In this document: positions 24,777-34,358 of the stretch, piece after piece
How the letters are laid out: each line of letters starts with the position of its first letter
Numbering within the stretch: the stretch's first letter is position 1
Assembly: GCA_019635535.1 (NCBI GenBank)
Contig: JAHBZH010000001.1
Coordinates: 1,578,995 to 1,642,994, forward strand
Length of the DNA stretch: 64,000 bases
Reading direction: 5' to 3'
Source of the DNA: Sphingomonas sp.
GTDB lineage: Bacteria; Pseudomonadota; Alphaproteobacteria; Sphingomonadales; Sphingomonadaceae
The notes under the pieces: model-generated
The model's database searches: none
Told to the model about the DNA's origin: nothing
The model's input: the letters and a program-made list of their open reading frames with translations, nothing else
Translations under genes and position numbers: made by a program

Positions 24777-25280
24777 ATGATCGTTGCGCATGTGATCGGG
24801 GCTCTCGCGCTGGCGATGCAGCCGGTGTCGCCGATGGCGGGGCTGGATTGCGCCCGGGAGGTCGTGAGCCCGGCGGAGCGCGAGGCGATGGCCGATGCGC
24901 TGTTGAACCGCGCCCCTTCGCCATTTCCGGAGGAAATGGGCCTGCGCCTGCGCGCCTGCGGCGAGCGCGCCGGACATGATGCCGGCACCGGCCGCGCCTT
25001 CATGATGGTGGCGTTCACAGCGCTTGCCGGCGAAGCGCTGCGCGGGCGTCTCGCCGCGCGCAATATCGACCCGGCGATCGTCGATGCCTGGTATGCCCGC
25101 CAGAACGGGACGACGCGGATCGAATATCCCGACGAGGCCGCGGCCGAGCGGATGTTGCTGGAGCTCCAAGCGGCCGGCGTGCCGATGGCGGCGCTGGACG
25201 AGCATGGCACGATGCTCGGCAACTATCTGGCAACGCTGATTATTCCGGAGCGGGTCGCGCGCGGTTTGCCGCCGCAATAG
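24777..25280 (+). CDS. Hypothetical exported protein
   Basis: A 167-aa protein with a short hydrophobic start (MIVAHVIGALALAMQP) that could be a signal peptide, followed by an Ala/Glu/Arg-rich helical body. GGGGGG lies upstream at good spacing, favouring this ATG over one 16 codons earlier. It has two Cys, possibly a disulfide. No family is recognised. It stands alone between the PAP2 gene and acpP. Confidence 0.7.
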   Translation: MIVAHVIGALALAMQPVSPMAGLDCAREVVSPAEREAMADALLNRAPSPFPEEMGLRLRACGERAGHDAGTGRAFMMVAFTALAGEALRGRLAARNIDPAIVDAWYARQNGTTRIEYPDEAAAERMLLELQAAGVPMAALDEHGTMLGNYLATLIIPERVARGLPPQ

Positions 25281-25355
25281 CCGCGCCACTTGCGCAAGCC
25301 CCATGCGAGGCGCTAGGGCGTGGGCAACGAATACGCCTCTAGGGAAAGGTTATAT

Positions 25356-25592
25356 ATGAGCGAGACCGCGGACCGCGTGAAGAAGATCGTCGTCGAGCAT
25401 CTCGGCGTCGAGGCCGACAAGGTGACCGAAGAAGCGAGCTTCATCGACGATCTGGGCGCGGACAGCCTCGACATCGTCGAGCTGGTCATGGCGTTCGAGG
25501 AAGAGTTCGGGGTCGAGATTCCGGACGACGCCGCCGAGAAGATTTCGACGGTCAAGGACGCGATCGACTATATCGATTCGAACAAGGCCTGA
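25356..25592 (+). CDS. acpP: Acyl carrier protein
   Basis: A 78-aa acidic ACP with the phosphopantetheine attachment Ser in [19 protein letters not shown]. It begins [26 protein letters not shown] precedes the ATG. It carries the growing acyl chain for the fab enzymes encoded on either side, and is followed by a terminator-like hairpin and then fabF. Confidence 0.98.
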   Translation: MSETADRVKKIVVEHLGVEADKVTEEASFIDDLGADSLDIVELVMAFEEEFGVEIPDDAAEKISTVKDAIDYIDSNKA

Positions 25593-25649
25593 TCCGCGCT
25601 GGCCGTCCGCGCGAGCGCGGCGGCGGTGTGTGAGCCGCTTTGACTTGAA

Positions 25650-25687
25650 AACGGCTCCCCGCCGCTGGCTGGGGGGCCGTTTGTCTA
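25650..25687 (+). terminator. Terminator or attenuator between acpP and fabF
   Basis: An 11-bp stem (AACGGCTCCCC and GGGGGGCCGTT, one G-U pair) with a 10-nt loop is followed by TTGTCT. A second, smaller hairpin lies just before it. It would allow high acpP expression with partial read-through to fabF. Confidence 0.65.
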
Positions 25688-25702
25688 TCTTGGGAGTTTG
25701 AA

Positions 25703-26959
25703 ATGCGCCGTGTCGTTGTCACCGGTCTCGGGCTTGTCACGCCGCTCGGCGGGGATGTCGAGACAAGCTGGAAGAATATCCTTGCCTCCAAGAGCGGCGC
25801 GGGGCCGATCACCAAGTTCGACGCCAGCGACCAGAAGTGCACGATCGCCTGCGAGGTGAAGCCGGCCGATCACGAATATGGCTTCGATCCGGGCAAGCGG
25901 GTCGATCACAAGATCCAGCGGCAGGTCGATCCCTTCATCGTCTACGGCCTCGACGCGGCCGGGCAGGCGCTGGAGGATGCGGGGCTGACCGAGATGGACG
26001 AGGCGACGCGGCTGCGCGCCGGCGTGTCGATCGGCTCGGGGATCGGCGGCCTGCCGGGGATCGAGAGCGAAAGCCTGCTGCTGGCCGAGAAGGGCCCGGG
26101 ACGGGTCAGCCCGCATTTCGTCCACGGCCGGCTGATCAACCTGATCTCGGGCCAGGTGAGCATCAAATACGGCCTGATGGGGCCGAACCACGCCGTCGTC
26201 ACCGCCTGCTCGACCGGCGCGCACTCGATCGGCGATGCGGCGCGGATGATCCGCGACGACGATGCCGACATCATGCTGGCCGGCGGCGCCGAGGCGACGA
26301 TCTGCCCGATCGGCATTGCCGGCTTCGCGCAGGCGCGCGCGCTCAACATGACCTACAACGACCGGCCGGAACAGGCGAGCCGGCCCTATGACAAGGACCG
26401 CGACGGTTTCGTCATGGGCGAGGGCGCGGGCGTCGTCGTGCTCGAGGAATATGAGCATGCCAAGGCGCGCGGCGCGAAAATCTATGCCGAGGTGGTCGGC
26501 TACGGCCTGTCGGGCGACGCGCACCATGTGACGGCGCCGCATCCGGAAGGGTCCGGCGCCTACCGGTCGATGGAGATGGCGCTCAAGAAGGCGGGCATGG
26601 TTCCGGCCGACATCGACTATATCAACGCTCACGGCACCTCGACCATGGCCGACACGATCGAGCTGGGCGCGGTCCGCAGCCTGTTCGGCAACGCGATCGG
26701 CAAGGTCTCGATGAGCTCGACCAAGTCGGCGATCGGCCATTTGCTGGGCGGCGCCGGCGCGGTGGAAAGCATCTTCTGCATCCTCGCCATCCGCGACCAG
26801 GTCGTGCCGCCGACCCTCAACCTCGACAATCCGGACGAGGGCACCGAAGGCGTGGACCTGGTGCCGCATGTGGCGCGGCAGCGCGAGGTGAAGGCGGTGT
26901 TGAACAACAGCTTCGGCTTCGGCGGCACCAATGCCAGCCTTGTCATGAAGGCCGTCTAG
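25703..26959 (+). CDS. fabF: 3-oxoacyl-ACP synthase II
   Basis: A 418-aa condensing enzyme for fatty acid elongation with the Cys-His-His triad: VTACSTGAHSIG (Cys), INAHGTSTMA (His) and KSAIGHLLGGAG (His). The C-terminal NNSFGFGGTN is typical. The order acpP-fabF-mltG is the common bacterial arrangement. Confidence 0.98.
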   Translation: MRRVVVTGLGLVTPLGGDVETSWKNILASKSGAGPITKFDASDQKCTIACEVKPADHEYGFDPGKRVDHKIQRQVDPFIVYGLDAAGQALEDAGLTEMDEATRLRAGVSIGSGIGGLPGIESESLLLAEKGPGRVSPHFVHGRLINLISGQVSIKYGLMGPNHAVVTACSTGAHSIGDAARMIRDDDADIMLAGGAEATICPIGIAGFAQARALNMTYNDRPEQASRPYDKDRDGFVMGEGAGVVVLEEYEHAKARGAKIYAEVVGYGLSGDAHHVTAPHPEGSGAYRSMEMALKKAGMVPADIDYINAHGTSTMADTIELGAVRSLFGNAIGKVSMSSTKSAIGHLLGGAGAVESIFCILAIRDQVVPPTLNLDNPDEGTEGVDLVPHVARQREVKAVLNNSFGFGGTNASLVMKAV

Positions 26960-26974
26960 CCCGATCTGGGCGTT

Positions 26975-27949
26975 ATGAAGCGCGCGCTCATCCTGCTCGT
27001 CATCCTGCCGGCGCTGGCGATCATCGGCGCCGGCACGGCCTTCTGGATCCTGTGGGCCGGGCCGGGACCGTTCGAGGAACCCAGGACGATCATCGTCGCG
27101 CAGGGCGCCAGCGTCGCGCGGGTCGCGCAGCAACTCGAAAGCGAGGGGCTGATCCGGGGCAGCTCGACCATTTTCCGCGGTTTCGCGCGAATCTTCGGCT
27201 CGGCCGCGCCGATCCAGGCCGGCGAGTTCCAGCTGCGCGAGCGGATGAGCGCTTCGGCCATCCTCACCCACCTCCAATATGGCCGGCCGATCCAGCGGCT
27301 CGTGACCATTCCCGAAGGCATGCCTTCGGTGCTGGTCCACGAGCGGCTGATGCAGGTGCCCTATCTCACCGGTGAGATCGACGTGCCGCGCGAAGGTTCT
27401 GTGCTGCCCGACAGCTACAATTACCAGCGCGGCGAGACGCGCGCGGCGGTGCTGGCGCGGATGCAGCGGGCGATGCGCGACACGCTGGCGCGGCTCTGGG
27501 CGGAGCGCAGCGCCGACATCGCGGTGGCGAGCCCGGAAGCGGCGGTCATCCTCGCCTCGGTCGTGGAAAAGGAGACCGGCAAGCCCTCCGAACGGCGGCT
27601 GATCGCGGGCGTCTATACCAACCGTATCCGCCGGAACATGCCGCTTCAGGCCGACCCCACCGTGATCTATCCGATCACCCGGGGCCGACCGCTCGGCCGG
27701 CGCATCCTGCGCTCCGAACTCAACGCCAATAACGGCTACAACACCTATCGGCAGGCCGGCCTGCCGATCGGGCCAATCGCCAATCCGGGACGCGAATCGA
27801 TCGCCGCCGTGCTCAATCCGGAGCGGACCAGCGCGCTCTTCTTCGTCGCCGACGGCACCGGCGGCCACGTCTTCGCCGACACCTACGAGCAGCACCGGGC
27901 GAATGTGGAGCGCTGGTACGCCATCCGCCGCGCGCGCGGCGAGATGTAG
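26975..27949 (+). CDS. mltG: Endolytic transglycosylase MltG
   Basis: A 324-aa YceG/MltG protein with an N-terminal membrane anchor (residues 3-28), a LysM-like region, and the catalytic domain with ASVVEKETG (catalytic Glu), LQADPTVIY and YNTYRQAGLPIGPI. It cleaves nascent peptidoglycan strands and is thought to end glycan chain growth. It begins 15 nt after the fabF stop. Confidence 0.96.
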   Translation: MKRALILLVILPALAIIGAGTAFWILWAGPGPFEEPRTIIVAQGASVARVAQQLESEGLIRGSSTIFRGFARIFGSAAPIQAGEFQLRERMSASAILTHLQYGRPIQRLVTIPEGMPSVLVHERLMQVPYLTGEIDVPREGSVLPDSYNYQRGETRAAVLARMQRAMRDTLARLWAERSADIAVASPEAAVILASVVEKETGKPSERRLIAGVYTNRIRRNMPLQADPTVIYPITRGRPLGRRILRSELNANNGYNTYRQAGLPIGPIANPGRESIAAVLNPERTSALFFVADGTGGHVFADTYEQHRANVERWYAIRRARGEM

Positions 27950-28870
27950 CTAGAGGTCCAGGCGCCGCCGCACGGTATCAGGCCCGTCGAACGAGGCGAC
28001 GGGGGAGGCCGTGACCTTGCCCGCCTCGCGGCTGGCGTGGATCAGCATCAGATCGTCGATCATCAGCCCGGCCTTCTCGCCCGCGACGATGAGGTCGCCC
28101 CGGCGCAGCGACGCGCCGCCCGGGACCGGCTTGCCCAATGTGCGCTGAAGATCGACGAAGCGCGGCGCGGCGATGCCGGTGAGGCCGAGCGCGAGCTGGA
28201 CGAGGCCGCCGGCGTCGATGCCTTCGGGCCCGCGCCCGCCGTCCAGCCAGGGGATGCCGATCAGCCGCTCGGCCACCGTCACCGGATCGGCCTCGGGATC
28301 GTCGATGCCGCGCAAATGGCTCATCGGCACGCAGCCATATTCGGTGGCGAGACAGGCGCCGTCCGGGTGGCCGTTCAGCCGCGCGCCCATCGGCAGGCCG
28401 GCCAGCACCGGCGCGGTGACGCGCGGATCGGGCGCGACCGGCGCCCATTTCTCGCACACGACATGGGTGGGCTGGACGGGATCGGCGAGCGCGATCGCCT
28501 CGACATAGCCGACCACCCGGTCGCCCGCGCACTGGCCCCAGGCCCAGCCGCCGGCATATTCGAGCACGGCGAAAGCCTCGCCGGGCAGCAATTCGCTCCG
28601 CGCCTCGGCGTCCGCGTCGGGGCTGGCGCGCACATAAGCGGGACGCGAGCCGCAGGCGCGGATCAGGGCGCGGGCATAATGGGGAGCGAGGATGCGGCCG
28701 GCGAGGATGATGTCGGCGATGTCGCCGCGATAGGCGTTGATCCTGGGATCGAGCCGAATGGAAGGGCCGGCGAGGGCGAAGCCGTCAGCCGCGCTGGAGA
28801 ACGAGGCGTCGCTCGGGTCCGCTGTCGTTGTCGGCCGCGTTCCGTTCGAGGTTGCGCTGGAAGCTGTCAA
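27950..28870 (-). CDS. NlpC/P60-fold protein lacking catalytic Cys (pseudoenzyme)
   Basis: A protein of about 306 aa with SH3-like segments in the first 170 residues and an NlpC/P60 fold at the C-terminus. In active members the catalytic Cys lies in DCSGLV; here the nucleotides give IDAGGLVQLAL, with Ala. The segment that normally reads HVGIMI is KAGLMI, so the catalytic His is gone too. It should not be an active endopeptidase and may bind peptidoglycan instead. The only upstream in-frame start is TTG at 28870, overlapping the MarR gene by 86 nt, so the true start is uncertain. The gene order MarR then NlpC/P60 indicates cotranscription. Confidence 0.82.
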   Translation of the reverse strand: MTASSATSNGTRPTTTADPSDASFSSAADGFALAGPSIRLDPRINAYRGDIADIILAGRILAPHYARALIRACGSRPAYVRASPDADAEARSELLPGEAFAVLEYAGGWAWGQCAGDRVVGYVEAIALADPVQPTHVVCEKWAPVAPDPRVTAPVLAGLPMGARLNGHPDGACLATEYGCVPMSHLRGIDDPEADPVTVAERLIGIPWLDGGRGPEGIDAGGLVQLALGLTGIAAPRFVDLQRTLGKPVPGGASLRRGDLIVAGEKAGLMIDDLMLIHASREAGKVTASPVASFDGPDTVRRRLDL

Positions 28871-29153
28871 GGAAGTCCTGTCCCGTGCTGGTCTTGGCGA
28901 CGAAGACGTTGCGGCGGTCGTTTTCGTCGCGAACCCTGCGCAGATAGCCGAGCGAGCCGAGCGTGTTCAAGGCGCGCGTGATGACCGGCTTGGAAACACC
29001 CAGCGACTGCGCCAGGCCGCGCACCGTGTGCGGGCCGGACGTGAGATAGACCAGCATCATCAGCGCCATCTGGCGGTTGGTGAGATCGGGTTCGCCGGAC
29101 CGCACATAATTTACCAGCGTGTTCATCCAGCTTCGCAGGGCTTGCTCGGCCAC
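28785..29153 (-). CDS. MarR family transcriptional regulator
   Basis: A 122-aa winged-helix regulator. The helix-turn-helix is visible as TVRGLAQSLGVSKPVITRAL, followed by the wing with RRVRDENDRRNVFVAKTSTG. It starts with GTG behind GGAGC. It lies 102 nt downstream of the aminopeptidase gene on the same strand and upstream of the NlpC/P60-like gene. The ligand and targets are unknown. Confidence 0.88.
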   Translation of the reverse strand: MAEQALRSWMNTLVNYVRSGEPDLTNRQMALMMLVYLTSGPHTVRGLAQSLGVSKPVITRALNTLGSLGYLRRVRDENDRRNVFVAKTSTGQDFLDSFQRNLERNAADNDSGPERRLVLQRG

Positions 29154-29255
29154 GACATCTGCTCCGGGAATTGTTGCGACGTTACGGAGACAAAACCAGC
29201 AAGCGGCGGTTTCGTTTCCCGATTCCGGCGATTTTCCCGCGATTCAGCCCGCCGA

Positions 29256-30641
29256 TCAGGCCGGATAGCGCGTCCGCAGCATATCCCAGGCCGCGCGAAG
29301 CCCAAGGGCTTCGCCGCCCTTCGGCCGCCCCGGCTTGGCCGTCATGCGCCAGGCGAAAGTATCGAAATGCGCCCAGGCGACGGTTTCGGGCACGAACCTT
29401 CCCAGGAACAGGGCGGCCGTGATCGGCCCCGCCATCGGCGCCTCCGAGACATTGCCGAGATCGGCGATGTCGGATTTCAGCATCTCCTCATAGGGCTGCC
29501 ATAGCGGCATCCGCCACAGCGGATCCGAAACGGTCGTGCCGGCCGCGAGCAGGTCGTCGGCCAGCGCGTCGTCATTGGCGAACATCGCCGGCAGGTCCGG
29601 CCCCAGCGCGACCCGCGCCGCGCCGGTCAGGGTCGCGAAATCGAGGATCAGCTCGGGCTCGCTCTCGACCGCGTCGGTCAGCGCGTCGGCGAGGATCAGG
29701 CGGCCTTCCGCGTCGGTATTGCCGACCTCGACGGTCAGGCCCTTGCGGCTCTTCAATATGTCGCCGGGGCGGAAGGCGGCGCCCGACACCGCATTCTCGA
29801 CCGCCGGGATGAGCAGCTTCAGCCGGACCGGCAGCCGCGCGCGCATCACCAGTCGCGCCAGCGCCAGCGCGTGTGCCGCCCCGCCCATGTCCTTCTTCAT
29901 CAGCCGCATAGCGGAGGCGGGCTTGAGATCGAGCCCGCCGGAATCGAAGCAGACGCCCTTGCCGACGATCGCGATCCTGGGGTGGCGCTGATCGCCCCAG
30001 TCCAGCGCGATCAGCCGCGGCGCGCGGGTCGGCGTCGCGGCAGCGCCCACCGCCGCGACCATCGGATAGCCTTCGTTCAGCGCATGATCGCGCACGATGC
30101 GGACCTGCGCGCCGCATTCGTCGGCCAGCGCCAGCGCCGCGATCTCCAGCTCCTCCGGGCCTAGATCGCCGGCGGGCGTGTTGACCAGATCGCGGACCAG
30201 GAAGACGGCCTCGGCGATCCGCGCCACCTCCTCGATCCGCGCCGGATCGTCGGTCAGCAGGACGCGCGGGCCCTTGGCGTCCTTCTTCTCCCTGTAGCGG
30301 TCGAAGCGATACTGGCCGAACAGCCAGCCGAGCATGGCCGGGCCGGGGCCGCCGGCGACGCGGTAGCGGCCCTCCGGCAGCGCCTCCGCCGCCCTGGCGA
30401 GGCACCAGGGGGTGAGCTCCGCGACATTGGCGACACCCAGTGCCGCGAACCATTCGTCCCGTTCGCCGGGCAGGACGGCGAGCTGATAACCCTCGCCCTT
30501 GAACCCCTGCGCCTCCGCCGCCCGCCGTGCCTTTTCCGGCAGCGTCTTAAGCCAGCTCTCGAAGCCCGCCTTGTCGACGAGCTGGAGCGATGTGGCGGGC
30601 TGGCCCTTGTCGGGCTGAAGGAGGGGGGAAAGGTCGGTCAT
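29256..30641 (-). CDS. Leucyl aminopeptidase family protein (M17)
   Basis: A 461-aa M17 metallo-aminopeptidase. Its core has KGVCFDSGGLDLKPA, KKDMGGAAHALALA and the signature NTDAEGRLILADAL, which supply the two-zinc site and catalytic residues. N-terminal sequence differs from PepA and is closer to the alphaproteobacterial M17 group. It releases N-terminal residues from peptides in the cytoplasm. It is divergent from a small membrane-protein gene. Confidence 0.93.
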   Translation of the reverse strand: MTDLSPLLQPDKGQPATSLQLVDKAGFESWLKTLPEKARRAAEAQGFKGEGYQLAVLPGERDEWFAALGVANVAELTPWCLARAAEALPEGRYRVAGGPGPAMLGWLFGQYRFDRYREKKDAKGPRVLLTDDPARIEEVARIAEAVFLVRDLVNTPAGDLGPEELEIAALALADECGAQVRIVRDHALNEGYPMVAAVGAAATPTRAPRLIALDWGDQRHPRIAIVGKGVCFDSGGLDLKPASAMRLMKKDMGGAAHALALARLVMRARLPVRLKLLIPAVENAVSGAAFRPGDILKSRKGLTVEVGNTDAEGRLILADALTDAVESEPELILDFATLTGAARVALGPDLPAMFANDDALADDLLAAGTTVSDPLWRMPLWQPYEEMLKSDIADLGNVSEAPMAGPITAALFLGRFVPETVAWAHFDTFAWRMTAKPGRPKGGEALGLRAAWDMLRTRYPA

Positions 30642-30773
30642 CGCGCCGGATTAAGCATTTCCGGCGTGCGAAGCCAGAGAGAGCGGCACACAGGCCGCAC
30701 TCGCGCCGGCCATCTGGGGGATTGTGCGCATGACGCGCGTGCCTATCTGCTAAGAGGCAAAAGGGGAGGGGCC

Positions 30774-31217
30774 ATGATCGCCGGACTGCTGCTGGGCCTC
30801 ATCCTGATGATGAAGCTGCTCCCCGACATTCCGGCGGCGAAGAGCCTGCATCACGCCTTCGTCGAGGCACCTCTGGCGAAGCTCGCCGAATGGGATCGGC
30901 GGCATGTCATCTATGGTGTCGTGGCGGTGTTTCTGGCGCTGTCCTGCGGTCAGTCACTGGTGATGCTCGGCGCCAGCGACATCCTGCTCGTCATGGCGTG
31001 GGACATCGCGCTCTACGTCGATGCCGCCATCGCCTCGTGGATGATCGCCGCGACGGCGCGGACCAAGGGATTCTGGCAATATCTGAAGCTGCGCGCAGTG
31101 CGCGTTTTCCGTGTGGCGCGCCCGCGCGCGCCCCGCCGCGCCAGGATCCACGCGCAGCGCCCCGCCAATGACAGTGATGGCGACGGGCGAAACCGGCGTT
31201 ACGCGCTGGCCGCCTGA
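30774..31217 (+). CDS. Small membrane protein of unknown function
   Basis: A 147-aa protein with an N-terminal hydrophobic segment (MIAGLLLGLILMMKLLP), two more predicted helices around residues 48-88, and a very basic Arg-rich tail. GGGGAGGGG lies just upstream of the chosen ATG. It is convergent with rimO, 3 nt apart. No function can be assigned. Confidence 0.7.
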   Translation: MIAGLLLGLILMMKLLPDIPAAKSLHHAFVEAPLAKLAEWDRRHVIYGVVAVFLALSCGQSLVMLGASDILLVMAWDIALYVDAAIASWMIAATARTKGFWQYLKLRAVRVFRVARPRAPRRARIHAQRPANDSDGDGRNRRYALAA

Positions 31218-31220
31218 CGA

Positions 31221-32549
31221 TCAGGCGGGCACACCGAACAGATCGTGCTCGTCGGCGTCCTCGATCCGCACCGGCACGATCTCCCCCTGGGCCAGATGGC
31301 CGGCGTCGCGCAGGAAGACCTCGCCGTCGATGTCCGGCGCGTCGGCCTTGCTCCGGCCGGTCGCGCCGCCATTCTCGTCCACAGCGTCGATGATGACCTC
31401 CAGCGTGCGGCCGACCCTGGCGGCGAGCTTCGCGGCGGAGATGGCGGCGCTTTTCGCCATGAAGCGGGCGTAGCGCTCTTCCTTCACCTCTTCCGGCACG
31501 GCGCCGGGCAGGCCGTTCGCCGCCGCCCCCTTCACCGGCTCGAAGCGGAAGGCGCCGACGCGGTCGAGCTGGGCCTCGTCCAGCCACTCCAGCAGATAAT
31601 CGAAATCCGCGTCCGTCTCGCCGGGGAAGCCGACGATGAAGGTGGAGCGGATCGCGATGTCCGGGCAGATGTCGCGCCAGCCCCGGATGCGCTCCAGCAC
31701 CTTCGCCTCGTTGGCGGGGCGGCGCATCGCCTTGAGGACGCTGCGCGAGGCGTGCTGGAACGGGATGTCGAGATAGGGAAGGACCAACCCCTCAGCCATT
31801 AGCGGGATGACATTGTCGACATACGGATAGGGATAGACATAGTGGAGCCGCACCCAGGGCGCGATCCGGCCCAGCTCGCGGGCGAGATCGGTCATGTGCG
31901 GCACGATCTCGCGGCCCTGCCAGGCGCGCGGCTCCTTGCGGATGTCCACGCCGTAGGCCGAGGTGTCCTGGCTGATGACCAGCAATTCCTTCGTGCCGGC
32001 CGCGACCAGCTTTTCCGCTTCGCGCAGGATCGCGTCGGGCCGGCGGCTGACCAGATCGCCGCGCAGGCTCGGGATGATGCAGAAGGCGCAGCGATGATTG
32101 CAGCCCTCCGAAATCTTCAGATAGGAATAGTGGCGCGGGGTCAGCTTCAGGCCCGCGTCCGGCACCAGGTTCAGATAGGCGCTGGGCGGCATCGGCGCGG
32201 CGACATGGACGGCGCCGACCACCTCCTCATATTGATGCGCGCCGGTGACGGCGAGGACGTTGGGGAAGCGTTCGCGGATGACCTCCGCTTCCTTGCCCAT
32301 GCAGCCAGTGACGATGACCCGGCCATTCTCCGCGATCGCTTCGCCGATCGCCTCCAGGCTCTCTTCCTTGGCGCTGTCGAGGAAGCCGCAGGTGTTGACC
32401 AGCACGACGTCCGCGTCCGCATAATCCGCGGACATGGCATAGCCGTCCGAGCGGAGCTTGGTCAGGATGCGCTCCGAATCGACGAGGTTCTTCGGGCAGC
32501 CGAGCGAAACCATGCCGATCTTGGGCGGGACGGGAAGTTCGAGTTCCAT
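31221..32549 (-). CDS. rimO: Ribosomal protein S12 methylthiotransferase
   Basis: A 442-aa radical-SAM enzyme that methylthiolates Asp89 of S12. The N-terminal UPF0004 domain has [11 protein letters not shown] plus two further Cys ([18 protein letters not shown]) for one Fe-S cluster. The radical-SAM cluster is in [15 protein letters not shown], and a TRAM domain closes the protein. The RimO type is supported by [10 protein letters not shown] rather than MiaB sequence. Confidence 0.96.
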   Translation of the reverse strand: MELELPVPPKIGMVSLGCPKNLVDSERILTKLRSDGYAMSADYADADVVLVNTCGFLDSAKEESLEAIGEAIAENGRVIVTGCMGKEAEVIRERFPNVLAVTGAHQYEEVVGAVHVAAPMPPSAYLNLVPDAGLKLTPRHYSYLKISEGCNHRCAFCIIPSLRGDLVSRRPDAILREAEKLVAAGTKELLVISQDTSAYGVDIRKEPRAWQGREIVPHMTDLARELGRIAPWVRLHYVYPYPYVDNVIPLMAEGLVLPYLDIPFQHASRSVLKAMRRPANEAKVLERIRGWRDICPDIAIRSTFIVGFPGETDADFDYLLEWLDEAQLDRVGAFRFEPVKGAAANGLPGAVPEEVKEERYARFMAKSAAISAAKLAARVGRTLEVIIDAVDENGGATGRSKADAPDIDGEVFLRDAGHLAQGEIVPVRIEDADEHDLFGVPA

Positions 32550-32609
32550 CGAAGGCGCGGCACATAGGCGCACTGGCGCGATTTTCCTAGTGCGCTTCGC
32601 CGGAAAAGC

Positions 32610-32945
32610 TCAGCCGTGCTGCGCCCGCCGGTCGATCACTTCATAATGGGCCGCGCGTTCGTCGAACCGCGAGAGCACGGCGCGGGCAGCGGCGGGGACA
32701 TGGCTGATCTCATAATCCTCACCCATGAAGGTGATGATCGCGTCCAGATCGCGGAACCACATCAGGGTCTGGAATTCGACCTCGCCGTCCAGATCGCGGC
32801 GCATCAGATCGATATGGAGGAACCCGGGGATCCGCCGCGCCTCGATGCCGGGAATGACCTCGCCATGCACGATCGCCTGATAGGCATCGGCATTTTCCGG
32901 ATTGGTCCAGCCGCGCCAGAGCCGGCAGATCATCGTGTTCGCCAT
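32610..32945 (-). CDS. Antibiotic biosynthesis monooxygenase-like (ABM) protein
   Basis: A protein of about 111 aa with the ABM/dimeric alpha-beta barrel pattern. It has MICRLWRGWT at the start, EVIPGIEARRIPGFLHIDLM, then VEFQTLMWFRDLDAIITFMG. Such proteins are small heme- or quinol-related oxygenases or simple ligand-binding dimers. The start could be at 32945 or four codons later; no clear ribosome-binding site decides. Confidence 0.72.
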   Translation of the reverse strand: MANTMICRLWRGWTNPENADAYQAIVHGEVIPGIEARRIPGFLHIDLMRRDLDGEVEFQTLMWFRDLDAIITFMGEDYEISHVPAAARAVLSRFDERAAHYEVIDRRAQHG

Positions 32946-33046
32946 CGCCGGGCACATAGTTTCGAACCGGGCGACATTCCAGTTCGACCGGCGGTGCTTT
33001 CCTTTACGCCGTGGCGAGTCCAAGATGGGCTGTGAAGGAGAAGGGG

Positions 33047-33271
33047 ATGGCGCGGTTGAAGTTGCTGGTGGAACGGGGCGCTCTGCGCGACCAGTCGGAG
33101 GATTGGGGCGAGCTGGATTTCCTCGCTTTGCCGTCGCCGGCCGACCGGATCAGCGTCGAACGCGATGGCCAGATCAATTATCTGACCGTGTTGTGCGTCC
33201 ATCATCAACCGGTTGCGCCGGGCGGCACGCCGGGCGCCATAGTCGTGGCGAAATGGACCGGAGCGGAATAG
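33047..33271 (+). CDS. Hypothetical protein
   Basis: A 74-aa soluble protein beginning MARLKLLVERG, with AAGGAG well placed upstream. It has an acidic middle and a beta-rich C-terminus with a His pair. It is convergent with the potassium channel gene, 4 nt away. No family is recognised. Confidence 0.6.
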   Translation: MARLKLLVERGALRDQSEDWGELDFLALPSPADRISVERDGQINYLTVLCVHHQPVAPGGTPGAIVVAKWTGAE

Positions 33272-33275
33272 AGCC

Positions 33276-34358
33276 TTACGCGCCGTTCTTGGTCGCACGG
33301 GGCGGGCCGGACGGCAGCGGCAGGTCCGCCTCGGCCGCGGTCGCCGGCACGATTTCGACGATGCGGTCGCCGGTGCACAGCGATCTGGCGCCTTCCTCCC
33401 AGAAACCGATCGGCTTGCCGTCGCGATAGACGCGCACGCCGAGACCGGTGGCGAGCTCGGCCAGCGATTTCCCGCATTCATGCGCCTTCACTTCGCGCTC
33501 GGCGAGATGGACGCGGCCGTGGGCGGAGGCGAGATCGGCGATATAATCGGAAATGTTGGGGCCATGCGCCGAGCCGGCGAGCAGCAGCCCGGCGAAGCTG
33601 ACCGGATTGATCACCGTCGTCGCGCCGGCGGCCCGGGCGGGCAGTTCGTTGTCCTCGGCCCGCACCGCGACGGTGATGCGCAGATCGGGCGCGAGATGGC
33701 GCGCGGTCAGGCATATCAGGATCGAGGTGTCGTCGCGTCCGGCGGAGATGATCAATGTGCGCGCCTGCCGGATGCGCACCGCGCTGAGCGTCTTGTCCCG
33801 GGTGGCATCGGCCTGCAGCACCGCGCAGCCCAGCGATTCGGCGCGCTGCAGCGCGTCGGAGCTCGCATCGATCACGACGATCTTGCCGGGATCGGTGCCG
33901 CGCACGATGAGCTCGTCCACCGCCTCCGATCCGCTGGTTCCAAATCCCGCGACCACGATATGATCGCCCAGTTTTCGCTGCAAACGCGCCATGATCCACC
34001 TGTCCCAGCTTCGCCGGATTACGAACGTATAGGCCGTGCCGATGAAGATCAGCACGAAGAAGATGCGGATCGGCGTCACCACCAGCGCATCGAACATGCG
34101 CGTGCGATCGGTGACCGGGACGATGTCGCCATAGCCGGTCGTGGTGATGCTGATCATCGTGAAATAGACCACGTCGAGAAACCTGACATGGCCGTCCAGT
34201 TGATCGACCAGCCCGTCGCGTTCGAACCAGTGGACCGCGATCGCGAAGAAGAGCAGGCCGAGCACGACGCCGATGCGGATCGCGATCGAGGCCCAGCCGC
34301 TGATCGCGGCCTTGCGCCGTAGCAGCGTCTCGTTGGGTCCGCCGACGGGAACCGTCAT
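33276..34358 (-). CDS. Potassium channel with RCK (TrkA-N) domain
   Basis: A 360-aa ion channel. It has two membrane helices around a pore loop with the selectivity filter TTTGYGD, then a cytoplasmic RCK domain beginning DHIVVAGFGTSGSEA (Rossmann Gly loop) and a TrkA-C-like end. It should form a ligand-gated K+ channel regulating turgor or membrane potential. Its ATG overlaps the surE stop by 4 nt, an unusual partner because surE is more often followed by pcm. Confidence 0.92.
   Translation of the reverse strand: MTVPVGGPNETLLRRKAAISGWASIAIRIGVVLGLLFFAIAVHWFERDGLVDQLDGHVRFLDVVYFTMISITTTGYGDIVPVTDRTRMFDALVVTPIRIFFVLIFIGTAYTFVIRRSWDRWIMARLQRKLGDHIVVAGFGTSGSEAVDELIVRGTDPGKIVVIDASSDALQRAESLGCAVLQADATRDKTLSAVRIRQARTLIISAGRDDTSILICLTARHLAPDLRITVAVRAEDNELPARAAGATTVINPVSFAGLLLAGSAHGPNISDYIADLASAHGRVHLAEREVKAHECGKSLAELATGLGVRVYRDGKPIGFWEEGARSLCTGDRIVEIVPATAAEADLPLPSGPPRATKNGA

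Noticed and set aside
25685..27895. A 736-codon leftward frame across fabF and mltG
   Set aside because: It is the antisense of two clearly identified genes; composition is Arg/Asp/His-rich with no family resemblance.
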